A stretch of 64,000 nt of DNA, from the NCBI RefSeq assembly GCF_000315015.1, contig NZ_BAEP01000003.1, positions 34,549 to 98,548 on the forward strand, read 5' to 3'. Each line of letters begins with the position of its first letter. Position 1 is the first letter of the stretch. The DNA is from Paraglaciecola mesophila KMM 241. GTDB lineage: Bacteria > Pseudomonadota > Gammaproteobacteria > Enterobacterales > Alteromonadaceae. Positions 56,209 to 64,000 of the stretch are shown in pieces. A program made the translations under genes and the position numbers. Below the pieces are notes generated by a model. That model was not told where the DNA came from. It was given only the letters and a program-made list of their open reading frames with translations, and made no database searches.

Positions 56209-56391
56209 GGAAACCTCGTGTGTTTTCTACATAGTCAGCATATCTACTACGTTTGCTTTAATTATTATAGCGTCGATTATAACGCTGACTATTTTGTAAG
56301 TGTGTCTGTATAGCAGTTTAATTTGATTGATTTTGCGTTTAAAGTAAATTGTTATTCAAAAAAATTAAAAAAATCCGCAGGAAAAACAATA

Positions 56392-58959
56392 ATGTATAAT
56401 TTTTCTAAAACACTGCTGGCAGTACTCATTGCTACCAGTGTGTTCGCTTGCAGTACCACCTACACGACAGATACACAACCACAGCCAATCATCAATAAAA
56501 GTGATGCTGAACCCCCCGTCGCTAATAAAGCGTTAATCGAGCCGTCGCCAAGTACGATTGCAAGTAAACACGCTACACCGGGTGACAATACTCTTACCCT
56601 TGAACAGATTATGGCCGATCCAGATTGGATAGGTAGGCAACCGTTAATCAGTTATTGGGGAGATGACAGTCAATCGGTTTTTTATACCCGTAAAGCGCAG
56701 GGCTCACCGGTAACACAGTTGTGGCAGCTTCACAGCGGCACTCTTTCGCAAGGCAAGAGTGCCGATGAGGCGAAAAAAGTTGAATTAGCCCAATTGCACA
56801 ACGTTAGTGATGGTAACCGTGTCACTAATCTACAAGGCACCTATTCTGCTTGGGTATTTGAGGGCAATATTTTTATTAAATCCCTCAGCGGCAGCGGGCA
56901 ACACCACGTGCGCCAATTGACCCAAGACGGAGATGGCCCGCGCCAAATCCAATTTTTAACCGATGGGCGCCTTGCTTACCAGCGAGGAAACAACTTGATC
57001 AGCTTAGATCCCAGCAATGGGTTCTCGCAAAAGTTAGCCACTTGGGAGTTCAGTGAAGCACCGGTCGCCAATGAAAAACCAGCTGATTACATCGCCGAGC
57101 AGCAAATTGCATTAATCGATTATGTGGCTAAAAAGCGCAGCGAGCGACAAGCTAAGTTTGCTCAGCAAGCCGCACTTGCAAAGCAAAACAGCACCTTGGC
57201 ACCAGAAGCTTTTTATTTCAGCAACGGGGATGAACTCGTGTCGGCTAGCGTTTCCCCTAATGGGAAATGGGCATTGTTAGCGACGACTGTCACGCAAAAA
57301 ACACGCAGCGACGATGACTTGATGCCTGCTTACATTGGTGAAGACGGGCGCATTGAACGTAAAGAGGTGCGCCAACGTGTCGCAGATGCCAAGCCCGTTA
57401 ATCATCAACTGTGGTTGTTAGACTTAACCACTCACAAAAAACATGCCCTGAGCTACCAAAGCTTGCCGGGCTACAACGAAGACGTGCTAGCTGAGGTCAA
57501 AAGAGAGAATGCTGAAGCTGCAGGCAAAAGCTATCAGACCAACCGCTTACCACGTGATATTGTGCTAATGAGTGATTGGTCGTGGACCCAAGGCGCTATT
57601 CAATGGCATGAAAGTGGCGAACAGGTCGCCATTATGGTTGAAGCGTGGGACAACAAAGACCGCTGGCTTGCGACTGTTGATTTGAAGAAGCATAGCTTGG
57701 TTAACCAAGAGCGTTTACATGATGATGCATGGATTAACTATCGCTTTAATAGCTTCGGGTGGCTGCACAATTCTGAACAATTGTATTATCTGTCTGAAAA
57801 GTCTGGATATGCGCATTTGTATGTCAAGCCACTAAACGCAAACGCAACAGCATTGACCTCAGGACGCTTCGAAGTCAATGACCTGACCCTTACAAAAAGC
57901 GACGAGTATCTTTATTACAAAGCTAATCAGAAGCATCCAGGCATTTACGAAATCTACCGTGTTAATATAAATAGCGGGAAAATTGAAGCCTTGACTGATT
58001 TAAATGGCATGACCGATTACGCATTAAGTCCAGATGAAAGCAAACTGTTACTAACCCATTCAACGCTGACAATGCCACCTGAACTGTACGTTCAAAATGC
58101 CACACCCGGGGCACCTGTAACACGTTTGACCCATACCATAAGCGAAGCATTTTTAGCCATGGGTTTTGCGGCACCGGATATTGTGCCAGTCAAATCGAGC
58201 CACACCACACAACCCATCTTCTCGCGGGTTTATCAACCGGCAGGTAATGCCAGCAACGAGAGCGCAGGCAATGAAAAGCGCCGCGCTGTGATCTTCAACC
58301 ATGGGGCAGGGTATTTACAAAATTCGCATTTAGGTTGGTCAGGTTATTTCCGTGAATTCATGTTCCATAACATGTTGGCCCAACAAGGTTATGTAGTGAT
58401 GGACATGGATTATCGTGCCTCAGCAGGCTACGGGCGAGACTGGCGTACTGCGATTTATCGTCATATGGGCAAACCTGAGATTGATGACCTACGTGATGGC
58501 ATAAATTGGTTGGTGGAAAACGCTAATGTGGATCGTGAACGCATCGGCACCTATGGCGGCTCTTACGGTGGTTTTATGACCTTTATGGCGCTCTTTACAC
58601 AGCCTGACTTGTTCCAATCTGGCGCAGCCCTTCGCCCAGTGACTGACTGGGCTCATTATAATCATGGTTACACCTCTAACATATTAAACATGCCCGGTGT
58701 AGACCCCATCGCCTATGAACGCAGCTCACCGCTTTACTTCGCAGAAGGCTTGGAAAAGCCATTGCTGATCAATGCGCCCATGGTGGACTCAAATGTGTTT
58801 TTTCAAGACACAGTGCGTTTGGTACAACGTTTAATCGAACTTGAAAAACAAAATTTCGAAACAGCGATTTACCCAGTGGAATCACATGGTTTCGTACAAC
58901 CTAGTTCATGGCTTGATGAATACCGCCGTATCTACAAGTTGTTTGAAACGACTTTGTAA
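56392..58959 (+). CDS. S9-family prolyl oligopeptidase / dipeptidyl peptidase, lipoprotein
   Basis: An 855-residue serine peptidase with a lipoprotein signal (MYNFSKTLLAVLIATSVFAC), so it is probably membrane-anchored outside the cytoplasm. An eight-bladed propeller-like region (about 70-600) precedes the alpha/beta hydrolase domain. The catalytic triad is Ser724 in GSYGGF, Asp799 and His832 in ESHGF. I start at ATG 56392, which has AGGA; the frame is open for 23 more codons. Likely action is removal of dipeptides or short peptides from exported proteins or nutrients. Confidence 0.93.
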   Translation: MYNFSKTLLAVLIATSVFACSTTYTTDTQPQPIINKSDAEPPVANKALIEPSPSTIASKHATPGDNTLTLEQIMADPDWIGRQPLISYWGDDSQSVFYTRKAQGSPVTQLWQLHSGTLSQGKSADEAKKVELAQLHNVSDGNRVTNLQGTYSAWVFEGNIFIKSLSGSGQHHVRQLTQDGDGPRQIQFLTDGRLAYQRGNNLISLDPSNGFSQKLATWEFSEAPVANEKPADYIAEQQIALIDYVAKKRSERQAKFAQQAALAKQNSTLAPEAFYFSNGDELVSASVSPNGKWALLATTVTQKTRSDDDLMPAYIGEDGRIERKEVRQRVADAKPVNHQLWLLDLTTHKKHALSYQSLPGYNEDVLAEVKRENAEAAGKSYQTNRLPRDIVLMSDWSWTQGAIQWHESGEQVAIMVEAWDNKDRWLATVDLKKHSLVNQERLHDDAWINYRFNSFGWLHNSEQLYYLSEKSGYAHLYVKPLNANATALTSGRFEVNDLTLTKSDEYLYYKANQKHPGIYEIYRVNINSGKIEALTDLNGMTDYALSPDESKLLLTHSTLTMPPELYVQNATPGAPVTRLTHTISEAFLAMGFAAPDIVPVKSSHTTQPIFSRVYQPAGNASNESAGNEKRRAVIFNHGAGYLQNSHLGWSGYFREFMFHNMLAQQGYVVMDMDYRASAGYGRDWRTAIYRHMGKPEIDDLRDGINWLVENANVDRERIGTYGGSYGGFMTFMALFTQPDLFQSGAALRPVTDWAHYNHGYTSNILNMPGVDPIAYERSSPLYFAEGLEKPLLINAPMVDSNVFFQDTVRLVQRLIELEKQNFETAIYPVESHGFVQPSSWLDEYRRIYKLFETTL

Positions 58960-58998
58960 CACTGTGGCTGAAGCCTTTACCTGCAGCGTTTAACAGTA

Positions 58999-59025
58999 AG
59001 CCCAGCTATACTCGCTGGGCTTTTT
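58999..59025 (+). terminator. Intrinsic terminator after the S9 peptidase
   Basis: Stem AGCCCAGC / GCTGGGCT with a 7-nt loop is followed by a T run, 40 nt after the stop. A second perfect 9-bp hairpin, AAGCAGATT / AATCTGCTT, follows at 59033-59053. Confidence 0.85.
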
Positions 59026-59062
59026 ACTTTTTAAGCAGATTGATAATCTGCTTGCCTTACAC

Positions 59063-59151
59063 GGGCTTTCTGGTAATTTCGATGCCAAATTTATTTGATG
59101 GCTCAGTAAAGACTCGTAAGAGTCAATTATCAAAACCGATTACCAGAGCCC
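59063..59151 (+). promoter_or_regulatory. Branched, RNA-like leader before yeiP
   Basis: Long-range pairing joins GGGCT-tt-CTGGTAAT (59063-59077) to ATTACCAGAGCCC (59139-59151). Inside are two hairpins: GCCA ... TGGC (59084-59102) and GACTC-GTAA-GAGTC (59111-59124). Together they make a compact three-way junction of about 89 nt ending 30 nt before the yeiP ATG. I know no named RNA family with this sequence. It could be a cis-regulatory RNA or a decayed repeat. Confidence 0.4.
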
Positions 59152-59181
59152 ATAAGCAGAACTAAACGTCAGAGATAAAAA

Positions 59182-59754
59182 ATGCCAAAAGCCAGTGAAG
59201 TAAAAAAGAACGCCGCCATTGAACATAACGACAAAGTCTATGTGGTTAAAGATATCAATAAATTAACCCCAAGCGGTCGCGCCGGCGCCAGTCTTTACCG
59301 TATGCGTTTGTACGAAGTGACCACTGGCGCAAAAGCAGACGAAAGTTTTAAAGCCGACGAAATGATCAAAACCGCTGATTTTGTGCGCCAACCTGTGACC
59401 TTTTCTTATATTGATGGTGACGAATACGTGTTCATGAATTCAGAAGATTACACGCCTTACAACATCAATAAAGAAACCATCGAAGAAGAGTTGCTGTTTA
59501 TCGCCGAAGACACCACGGGTTTGCAAGTGATGATAGTCAACGGCTCCGCTGTGGGCATTGAGCTACCACCCAATGTAGAGTTGGTGATCACCGAGACTGA
59601 CCCTTCTATCAAAGGTGCCTCAGCCAGCGCTCGGACTAAGCCTGCTACATTAAGCACGGGCTTAACGGTGCAAGTGCCTGAGTATATCTCAAGTGGTGAG
59701 CGCATTAAGGTCAGCACCAGTGAGCACAAATTTGTAAGCCGCGCTGACAAATAA
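59182..59754 (+). CDS. yeiP: Elongation factor P-like protein YeiP
   Basis: YeiP (EfpL) is an EF-P paralogue that helps ribosomes past difficult motifs. The 190-residue protein has the EF-P three-domain layout, starts [20 protein letters not shown] and carries [17 protein letters not shown] where EF-P has its modified-Lys loop. [16 protein letters not shown] and [19 protein letters not shown] (both also in E. coli YeiP) clinch it. AGAGAT lies before the ATG. It is monocistronic and is ended by a strong hairpin. Confidence 0.96.
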   Translation: MPKASEVKKNAAIEHNDKVYVVKDINKLTPSGRAGASLYRMRLYEVTTGAKADESFKADEMIKTADFVRQPVTFSYIDGDEYVFMNSEDYTPYNINKETIEEELLFIAEDTTGLQVMIVNGSAVGIELPPNVELVITETDPSIKGASASARTKPATLSTGLTVQVPEYISSGERIKVSTSEHKFVSRADK

Positions 59755-59774
59755 ACTGTTAAATACAGTCACGA

Positions 59775-59808
59775 AAAAGCCCGCTGAGCGTATGCTCCGC
59801 GGGCTTTT
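59775..59808 (+). terminator. Bidirectional terminator after yeiP
   Basis: A 10-bp stem (AAAAGCCCGC / GCGGGCTTTT) with an inner GAGC / GCTC hairpin ends in a T run on either strand. It serves yeiP and probably the convergent GFA gene. Confidence 0.9.
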
Positions 59809-59878
59809 TTATATGTAAAAAAGTGAAAATAGATATTGCTCCATCTACAGAATGCCACATTTTTTAAGTTAACAGTGG

Positions 59879-60310
59879 CTATTCTTGTGGTGCAAATGCG
59901 GCAAACACTTCATCACCCGTCATCATTTTAGTTTGATTCGCAAACTCATAATAGTTGGGCTTTTGATCGCTGAAAATTTGGCAATTAAACTCAACTTTGA
60001 CTTCCTCTGGTATGTCGAATAACCCCACAGGCATGATGTATTGCTGGTTTTCTTTTAAGCGGTAAAAAAGGTGGCTACCGCAGTGGCGGCAAAACCCGCG
60101 CTGTGGCCAATCGGATGAGTCAAATACGCTAACGTCATCCACAGAGGTCAAAGTGACGTGTGTACCGCAATCAATGCCCAGCAGAGGGCCACCACCCCAA
60201 TTACGGCACGATGAACAGTGACAGGCTTCCATATGGGGTTTGACATCGCTCACCTCGATTTTTATCGCCTTGCAAAGGCAATGTCCCGTTAGGTTTATCG
60301 CTTGGCTCAT
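59879..60310 (-). CDS. GFA-family (CENP-V/GFA) zinc protein
   Basis: A 143-residue zinc protein of the glutathione-dependent formaldehyde-activating enzyme / CENP-V fold. Cysteine motifs are GHCLCKAI, CHCSSCRNWGG and FCRHCGSHLF, the standard two-zinc pattern. Members are often annotated as formaldehyde-activating enzymes without proof. Nothing here suggests a formaldehyde pathway, so only the fold is assigned. Confidence 0.88.
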   Translation of the reverse strand: MSQAINLTGHCLCKAIKIEVSDVKPHMEACHCSSCRNWGGGPLLGIDCGTHVTLTSVDDVSVFDSSDWPQRGFCRHCGSHLFYRLKENQQYIMPVGLFDIPEEVKVEFNCQIFSDQKPNYYEFANQTKMMTGDEVFAAFAPQE

Positions 60311-60374
60311 GTTATTTCCTTAGGCAGTTTCATGGTGCAGTACTCTAGTGTGCAGTGGGAATGAAACCACAAGC

Positions 60375-60965
60375 TTAGCCGTTTTTTTGCTGTTTGATAA
60401 GTGAACAGATAATGACTAGGAGTCCGCAAAAAGCCCCAAATAAGTGTGCATCAATGGCCACGCTTGCATCAATTAGCTCGGCGATACTCCCACTTGGCCC
60501 CGCGATTTGTTCGTTCGCTATTTTGGCCCATACACCTACCATTAAGATCCAGCCGCTAGTTACGTCGTACTTGATATCCTGGTAGGCGCCCCACACAAAA
60601 ACACCGTGTAAAATGCCTGATAGCCCCACATACCATTGCATTTCTGGTTCAAAATAATAAATCCCTGCACTGACTCCGAACGAGAATAACCCCAACATTA
60701 GCAAGTAATGAGCGGTGCGATAATACTGACCGTGCAGTGACCAGAGCAAAACCACCGCAGCGAGGTTAAGCAGGAGGTGATTGAAGTTGGTGTGTAAAAA
60801 ATTACCTGTCAGTACCCGCCACCATTGACCTTGGCTTATGGACTCACGGTCAAACGCTAACCACATGCTGCTAGAGGGCTCAGCGATAAAAAGCATACTC
60901 GCGATGACACAAATTATGATCGGCCCAAGGGAGTGGGGCAAAGCGTAGGGTAGTCGTAACATCAA
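60375..60965 (-). CDS. Rhombosortase-like intramembrane serine protease
   Basis: A 196-residue rhomboid-fold protein with about six membrane helices. Motifs are GQWWRVLTGNFLHTNFNHLLLNLAAV, the catalytic Ser116 in VGLSGILHG and the catalytic His174 in DAHLFGAFCG. The short length and sequence match rhombosortase, which processes proteins with a GlyGly-CTERM tail for surface display. No GlyGly-CTERM substrate is seen in this window. Confidence 0.85.
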   Translation of the reverse strand: MMLRLPYALPHSLGPIIICVIASMLFIAEPSSSMWLAFDRESISQGQWWRVLTGNFLHTNFNHLLLNLAAVVLLWSLHGQYYRTAHYLLMLGLFSFGVSAGIYYFEPEMQWYVGLSGILHGVFVWGAYQDIKYDVTSGWILMVGVWAKIANEQIAGPSGSIAELIDASVAIDAHLFGAFCGLLVIICSLIKQQKNG

Positions 60966-61344
60966 GGGCTCTCAACTAGGGTTTAAGTAAATAGGTATTT
61001 TAGGTACAGCGCAACATCTTACCCACAAGCGCTAAGCAAGTCATGGTAGGTCGACGTCTTTGACTAATTAGTCTGCTGTATAGAAAACAGACCTTTCGCA
61101 GCACTTCAATACAAGCAGAACGGCTCTAGGTCTAACTTGTTGCACATGATTAGCAAATTAGGCGTGCTACAGCGCAAATATTGCCAAGCCCGTTTTAATT
61201 GGCGTATCCTAAATAGTGTTAATCATCTAGGCAAATAACGAATATTTCTTGCACATGCAATGACTTACATCGACTGCCTATGGCTTTCGATGCCGATCAG
61301 GCATTATAAATATCGCCAACGCTCACAAATAAGGAACTCGGAGC

Positions 61345-61776
61345 ATGCAAGTAGATAAATTAATGTCAGCAGAAGTGGTGAGCATCAATATGGACGATAC
61401 GTTAGCTCACGTCAGGGTACTTTTTGAACATCATCGATTTCACCATTTGTTGGTGGTAAACCAGGGCGAGTTAGTTGGCATTATTTCGGATCGCGATTTA
61501 CTTAAAGCTATCAGCCCTGCTGTCGGTACGGCATCAGAGACAAGTAAGGACTTAGCGTATTTGAAAAAGCCTGCTCATCAGATCATGACTCGCAACCCTG
61601 TTTGTTTATCTCCCAAAAGTGGCTTGCTCGATGCGATTAAAGCCTTCAATCGATACTCAATTTCTTGCTTGCCTATCGTCAATGTAAATAACAAGCCCAT
61701 AGGGATCTTAAGTTGGCGTGATATTTTTAAATTTATTGAGCATAACCAGTTAGAGAAATCTCATCGCAAGCAATAG
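61345..61776 (+). CDS. CBS-domain pair protein
   Basis: A 143-residue protein made almost only of two CBS domains: MQVDKLMSAEVVSINMDDTLAHVRVLFEHHRFHHLLVV and, after a spacer, QIMTRNPVCLSPKSGLLDAIKAFNRYSISCLPIV (in pieces). Such pairs usually bind adenine nucleotides and sense energy state, but the output here is unknown. GGAACTCGGAGC precedes the ATG. Its 3' end overlaps the convergent DUF3703 gene by 27 bp. The 379 bp upstream (60966-61344) contain no gene and only short palindromes that I cannot interpret. Confidence 0.9.
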   Translation: MQVDKLMSAEVVSINMDDTLAHVRVLFEHHRFHHLLVVNQGELVGIISDRDLLKAISPAVGTASETSKDLAYLKKPAHQIMTRNPVCLSPKSGLLDAIKAFNRYSISCLPIVNVNNKPIGILSWRDIFKFIEHNQLEKSHRKQ

Positions 61777-62169
61777 TGTCATTATCAATGGAGCAGCGTA
61801 ATTAACGAGGTGCCTGAGCACGCGCGATTGCTCTTGCGTGACTTTCCCGTAATGGAAGTGACTTAAAAGGGCTGATATCGCTACCCCCTGTGTGCCTTGG
61901 GGAACGGCGCCCATAGCTGTTTTACTTACGGCGCCTGCGATGCGCAATACCTGCCCAATATATTCTTTTTTATCGGCTTGGCGTCTTGCCCAAGCAAACA
62001 TCAAACAATGTATTTTAGTATGCCAATACGTTGAGTTTTGACCCAGTACATGGGCATGCTCCAGGTGGATAAATTCCTGTGAATAATCGCCTTTATGACG
62101 AGCTTTTAATGCTTTTGCCAATTCCTTTAGCACCACAAATCGGATGTTTTTTCTAAAGTTAGTTTTCAT
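61750..62169 (-). CDS. DUF3703-family protein
   Basis: A 139-residue helical protein with LEHAHVLGQNSTYWHTKIHCLMFAWARRQADKKEYIGQVLRIAGA (in pieces) and GAVPQGTQGVA, which match the DUF3703 family as I remember it. The function is unknown. I start at ATG 62169 with AGGAAT upstream, not the 26-codon longer frame that runs into the next gene. The C-terminal segment has a hydrophobic helix (APLIMTLLLAMRFL). Confidence 0.78.
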   Translation of the reverse strand: MKTNFRKNIRFVVLKELAKALKARHKGDYSQEFIHLEHAHVLGQNSTYWHTKIHCLMFAWARRQADKKEYIGQVLRIAGAVSKTAMGAVPQGTQGVAISALLSHFHYGKVTQEQSRVLRHLVNYAAPLIMTLLLAMRFL

Positions 62170-62204
62170 TTTATTCCTGTTATATGCTGGGCTGTCAATG
62201 CACA

Positions 62205-63374
62205 TTAGGCTAAATGGGTCGTCTTGTGCAAGATATAGGTTTGGCACTGATTGAATGGCATGAACGCTTCTAAGCTTTTAGTCAGCGCTTGTTGAAACGC
62301 ATCGACCTTACGTAAACTTGCTTCAAGCACTAAATGATGAATGTGCAAGACCTTTCCTTTTCGGTCCACTTTACAATCCATTCTGGCAACAAGCTTGGTA
62401 TCCCATAAAATAGGCAGAGAAAAATAACCGAACTGCCTCTTGTGGGCAGGCACATAGCATTCTAATAAATAGTCGAATGCAAATAGGGTTTGCATTCGCT
62501 TACGTTGAATAAGCAAATTATCAAATGGTGACAAAATATGCAGATGGCTGCGCTTTATGGGGGTATTAAGCGCGTCCAATTGGCTGGGTAACGCATAGTA
62601 ATGCTCGCCTGCTACATCAAGCTCAGTGAGTTCCCCCGCCTCTAACATGGTATTTATGGTCTGTTTTATCCCGGTCTTGGTATTCTTGCGCAAATAGGCT
62701 ATTTCGTTCGCTTGTCCTAGCCCGTTTGCGCGTAAAAATCGGGTTATCAAAAAACGCCAATAATCTTGTTCGCTGGGTGTTTGTGTATCTACATCGCTGG
62801 GTAAAACCCGTTCGGTTAACTCATATACTTTATGAAAATTAACCCGCTCTTTTATCATCAAATCCCCTTGCATAAACAAGTACTCTAACGCTTGTTTGGC
62901 AGGTTTGCTCGTCCAGTCTTTCGGTTTTGATTTGAACGCAGTACTTGGGCTCTCGAAATCTTTAGCCATCAAAGGCCCTTCATCGTGAATACGCCTAAGT
63001 ACTTGAGCCATTAATTTAGGGTTTCTGGGGTACCAATGATCAAGCGTACCGTCTGCCAGTGCGTTTTTGCGCAACAAGCTATAGCGATAATCTTTCATTG
63101 GGAGGTATGCAGCCGCGTGGGACCAATACTCGAATGCCTGCTTGTTGGCGATAAGTTGTGTTAGATGGTCACAATGATAATGGGGATTTCTATTCCATAA
63201 CGTATGGTGGTGGGCGCGCACCACAGCGCTAATGGTATCAATTTGTACATACCCCAAGGCTTTCAAGGCGTGTAAAGAATGGGTTAGTGGATCTCCAGAG
63301 CGGCTTTTAGCCGGAAGACCTTGGGCATGCAGCACTAGCTTACGCCCTTGCTGCAACGAAATAGACTCAAGCAT
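62205..63374 (-). CDS. YcaQ/AlkZ-like winged-helix DNA glycosylase family protein
   Basis: A 389-residue HTH_42 family protein. It has the N-terminal LHALKALGYVQIDTISAVVRAHHHTLWNR segment (in pieces) with the Q-x-D catalytic motif at Gln44-Asp46 and, near the C terminus, YVPAHKRQFGYFSLPILW. E. coli YcaQ, with the same QxD motif, unhooks interstrand DNA crosslinks and alkylated bases; AlkZ has QxQ. Function here follows by family. Confidence 0.85.
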   Translation of the reverse strand: MLESISLQQGRKLVLHAQGLPAKSRSGDPLTHSLHALKALGYVQIDTISAVVRAHHHTLWNRNPHYHCDHLTQLIANKQAFEYWSHAAAYLPMKDYRYSLLRKNALADGTLDHWYPRNPKLMAQVLRRIHDEGPLMAKDFESPSTAFKSKPKDWTSKPAKQALEYLFMQGDLMIKERVNFHKVYELTERVLPSDVDTQTPSEQDYWRFLITRFLRANGLGQANEIAYLRKNTKTGIKQTINTMLEAGELTELDVAGEHYYALPSQLDALNTPIKRSHLHILSPFDNLLIQRKRMQTLFAFDYLLECYVPAHKRQFGYFSLPILWDTKLVARMDCKVDRKGKVLHIHHLVLEASLRKVDAFQQALTKSLEAFMPFNQCQTYILHKTTHLA

Positions 63375-63474
63375 AATTTATGTATCTGAGCATATGACCG
63401 ATGATAGAAGTGTTTTACCCATTAAAGGGCTAAGCAGTAAACAAAGCAAAAGAATCGGTATAAGCATATCTACG

Positions 63475-63927
63475 TCACTCGACGCTAACTTCGTCTACCT
63501 TCCATGCTTTATTGATGCGAACAAGTTTTACCGTGCGTAAATCTTTAACGATCTCACCATTAAGTGTGCCTTCAAAGAATAAGGCTACGCTGGCTTCTTT
63601 CGCAAATTCGTTGCGCCCCGCATTGGCTGCGCTAGGCTTAATCTCAACTTTGTCATATGCCATATTAAGTACGTGGCGCTGAACGTTGCGATTGATACGA
63701 TAAGATTTCATTAAACGAGCTAGTTTAGGACTGGCAAAATCAAGTGCGCTGTCGATATTCTCATCCTCATAGATATGGGTGAAAAACTGCACTGCAGCAT
63801 ATTCAGGAATATTAGTATCCATCATGCCGTATTTACCCGCACCCGTTTTGGTGGTGTCGTCACAGGCGCTAAGTGCAAAAAAGCTGAGTAGCAGGGTAAT
63901 GAAAGAGAGTGAACGTGATAAATGCAT
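63475..63927 (-). CDS. Hypothetical lipoprotein, 150 aa
   Basis: A signal and lipobox (MHLSRSLSFITLLLSFFALSAC) precede a soluble domain with YAAVQFFTHIYEDENIDSALDFASPKLARLMKSYR (in pieces) and a C-terminal KLVRINKAWKVDEVSVE. The helical first half followed by beta strands resembles DUF4878/NTF2-like lipoproteins, but I do not claim a family. I start at ATG 63927; a longer frame starts nine codons earlier and lacks a normal signal. Possibly an outer-membrane protein of unknown role. Confidence 0.75.
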   Translation of the reverse strand: MHLSRSLSFITLLLSFFALSACDDTTKTGAGKYGMMDTNIPEYAAVQFFTHIYEDENIDSALDFASPKLARLMKSYRINRNVQRHVLNMAYDKVEIKPSAANAGRNEFAKEASVALFFEGTLNGEIVKDLRTVKLVRINKAWKVDEVSVE

Positions 63928-64000
63928 AAATATTCTACATGTTGAAAATAACAATGTTGAGTGTACCTGCGATATATAGAAAGTAAAAGGGAGGCAAAAA

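Overview
The window is ordinary chromosome of a marine gammaproteobacterium of the Alteromonadales, most like Paraglaciecola/Glaciecola ('Pseudoalteromonas atlantica'-type organisms). This is inferred from protein resemblance, the gene orders rplY-pth-ychF, lolB-ispE-tRNA-prs and hemA-prfA-prmC, and a red-algal-sugar style TonB/halogenase/SapC cluster. No prophage, CRISPR array, rRNA or intact insertion sequence is visible. There is one tRNA, one MITE-like element and one decayed gene.

Layout. 0-2 kb: an unrecognised small protein and an orphan sugar-type solute-binding protein. 2.2-15.4 kb: housekeeping genes (ychF, pth, rplY, an MscS channel, prs, tRNA-Gln, ispE, lolB, then hemA-prfA-prmC, a response regulator with a degenerate HD-GYP domain, and SirB2/SirB1-like genes). 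15.4-21.1 kb: divergent biotin genes bioA / bioBFCD around a good BirA operator match. 21.2-32.5 kb: a sugar-acid catabolic operon (aldehyde dehydrogenase, KduD-like SDR, zinc alcohol dehydrogenase, enolase-superfamily cycloisomerase), a divergent GntR regulator, a TonB-dependent receptor, a halogenase-like flavoprotein and SapC. The four enzymes match the four steps from 3,6-anhydro-L-galactose (an agar sugar) to 2-keto-3-deoxygluconate. 32.6-43.7 kb: a hybrid histidine kinase, transporters, a solute-binding protein, a decayed serine-hydrolase pseudogene, MATE-moeA, moeB and a TraB/GumN protein. 43.7-54.6 kb: assimilatory nitrate/nitrite reduction (nirBD, nasA, a siroheme methyltransferase, a TrpD2-like gene, nasTS). 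54.7-64 kb: miscellaneous genes (azoreductase, glutathione peroxidase, S9 peptidase, YeiP, GFA protein, rhombosortase, CBS protein, DUF3703, YcaQ-like, lipoprotein).

How the parts work together. moeA and moeB supply molybdenum cofactor for NasA, and the siroheme methyltransferase supplies NirB. nirB has a sigma-54-type promoter followed by a leader containing an intrinsic terminator. nasT encodes an ANTAR antiterminator, nasS its likely nitrate sensor, and nasTS has its own sigma-54-type promoter with a near-consensus NtrC site upstream. This predicts nitrogen limitation (NtrC/sigma-54) and nitrate (NasS/NasT attenuation) acting in series. In the sugar cluster, the same 12-bp palindrome lies before both the catabolic operon and the TonB receptor, which suggests one GntR regulon for uptake and breakdown.

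The less expected items are the 266-bp MITE inside the sugar cluster, an unannotated serine-hydrolase pseudogene at 38.3-39.1 kb, three 13-bp tandem repeats upstream of nirB, and a branched RNA-like leader before yeiP. All assignments are from reading the sequence and remembered family features; no database search was run.
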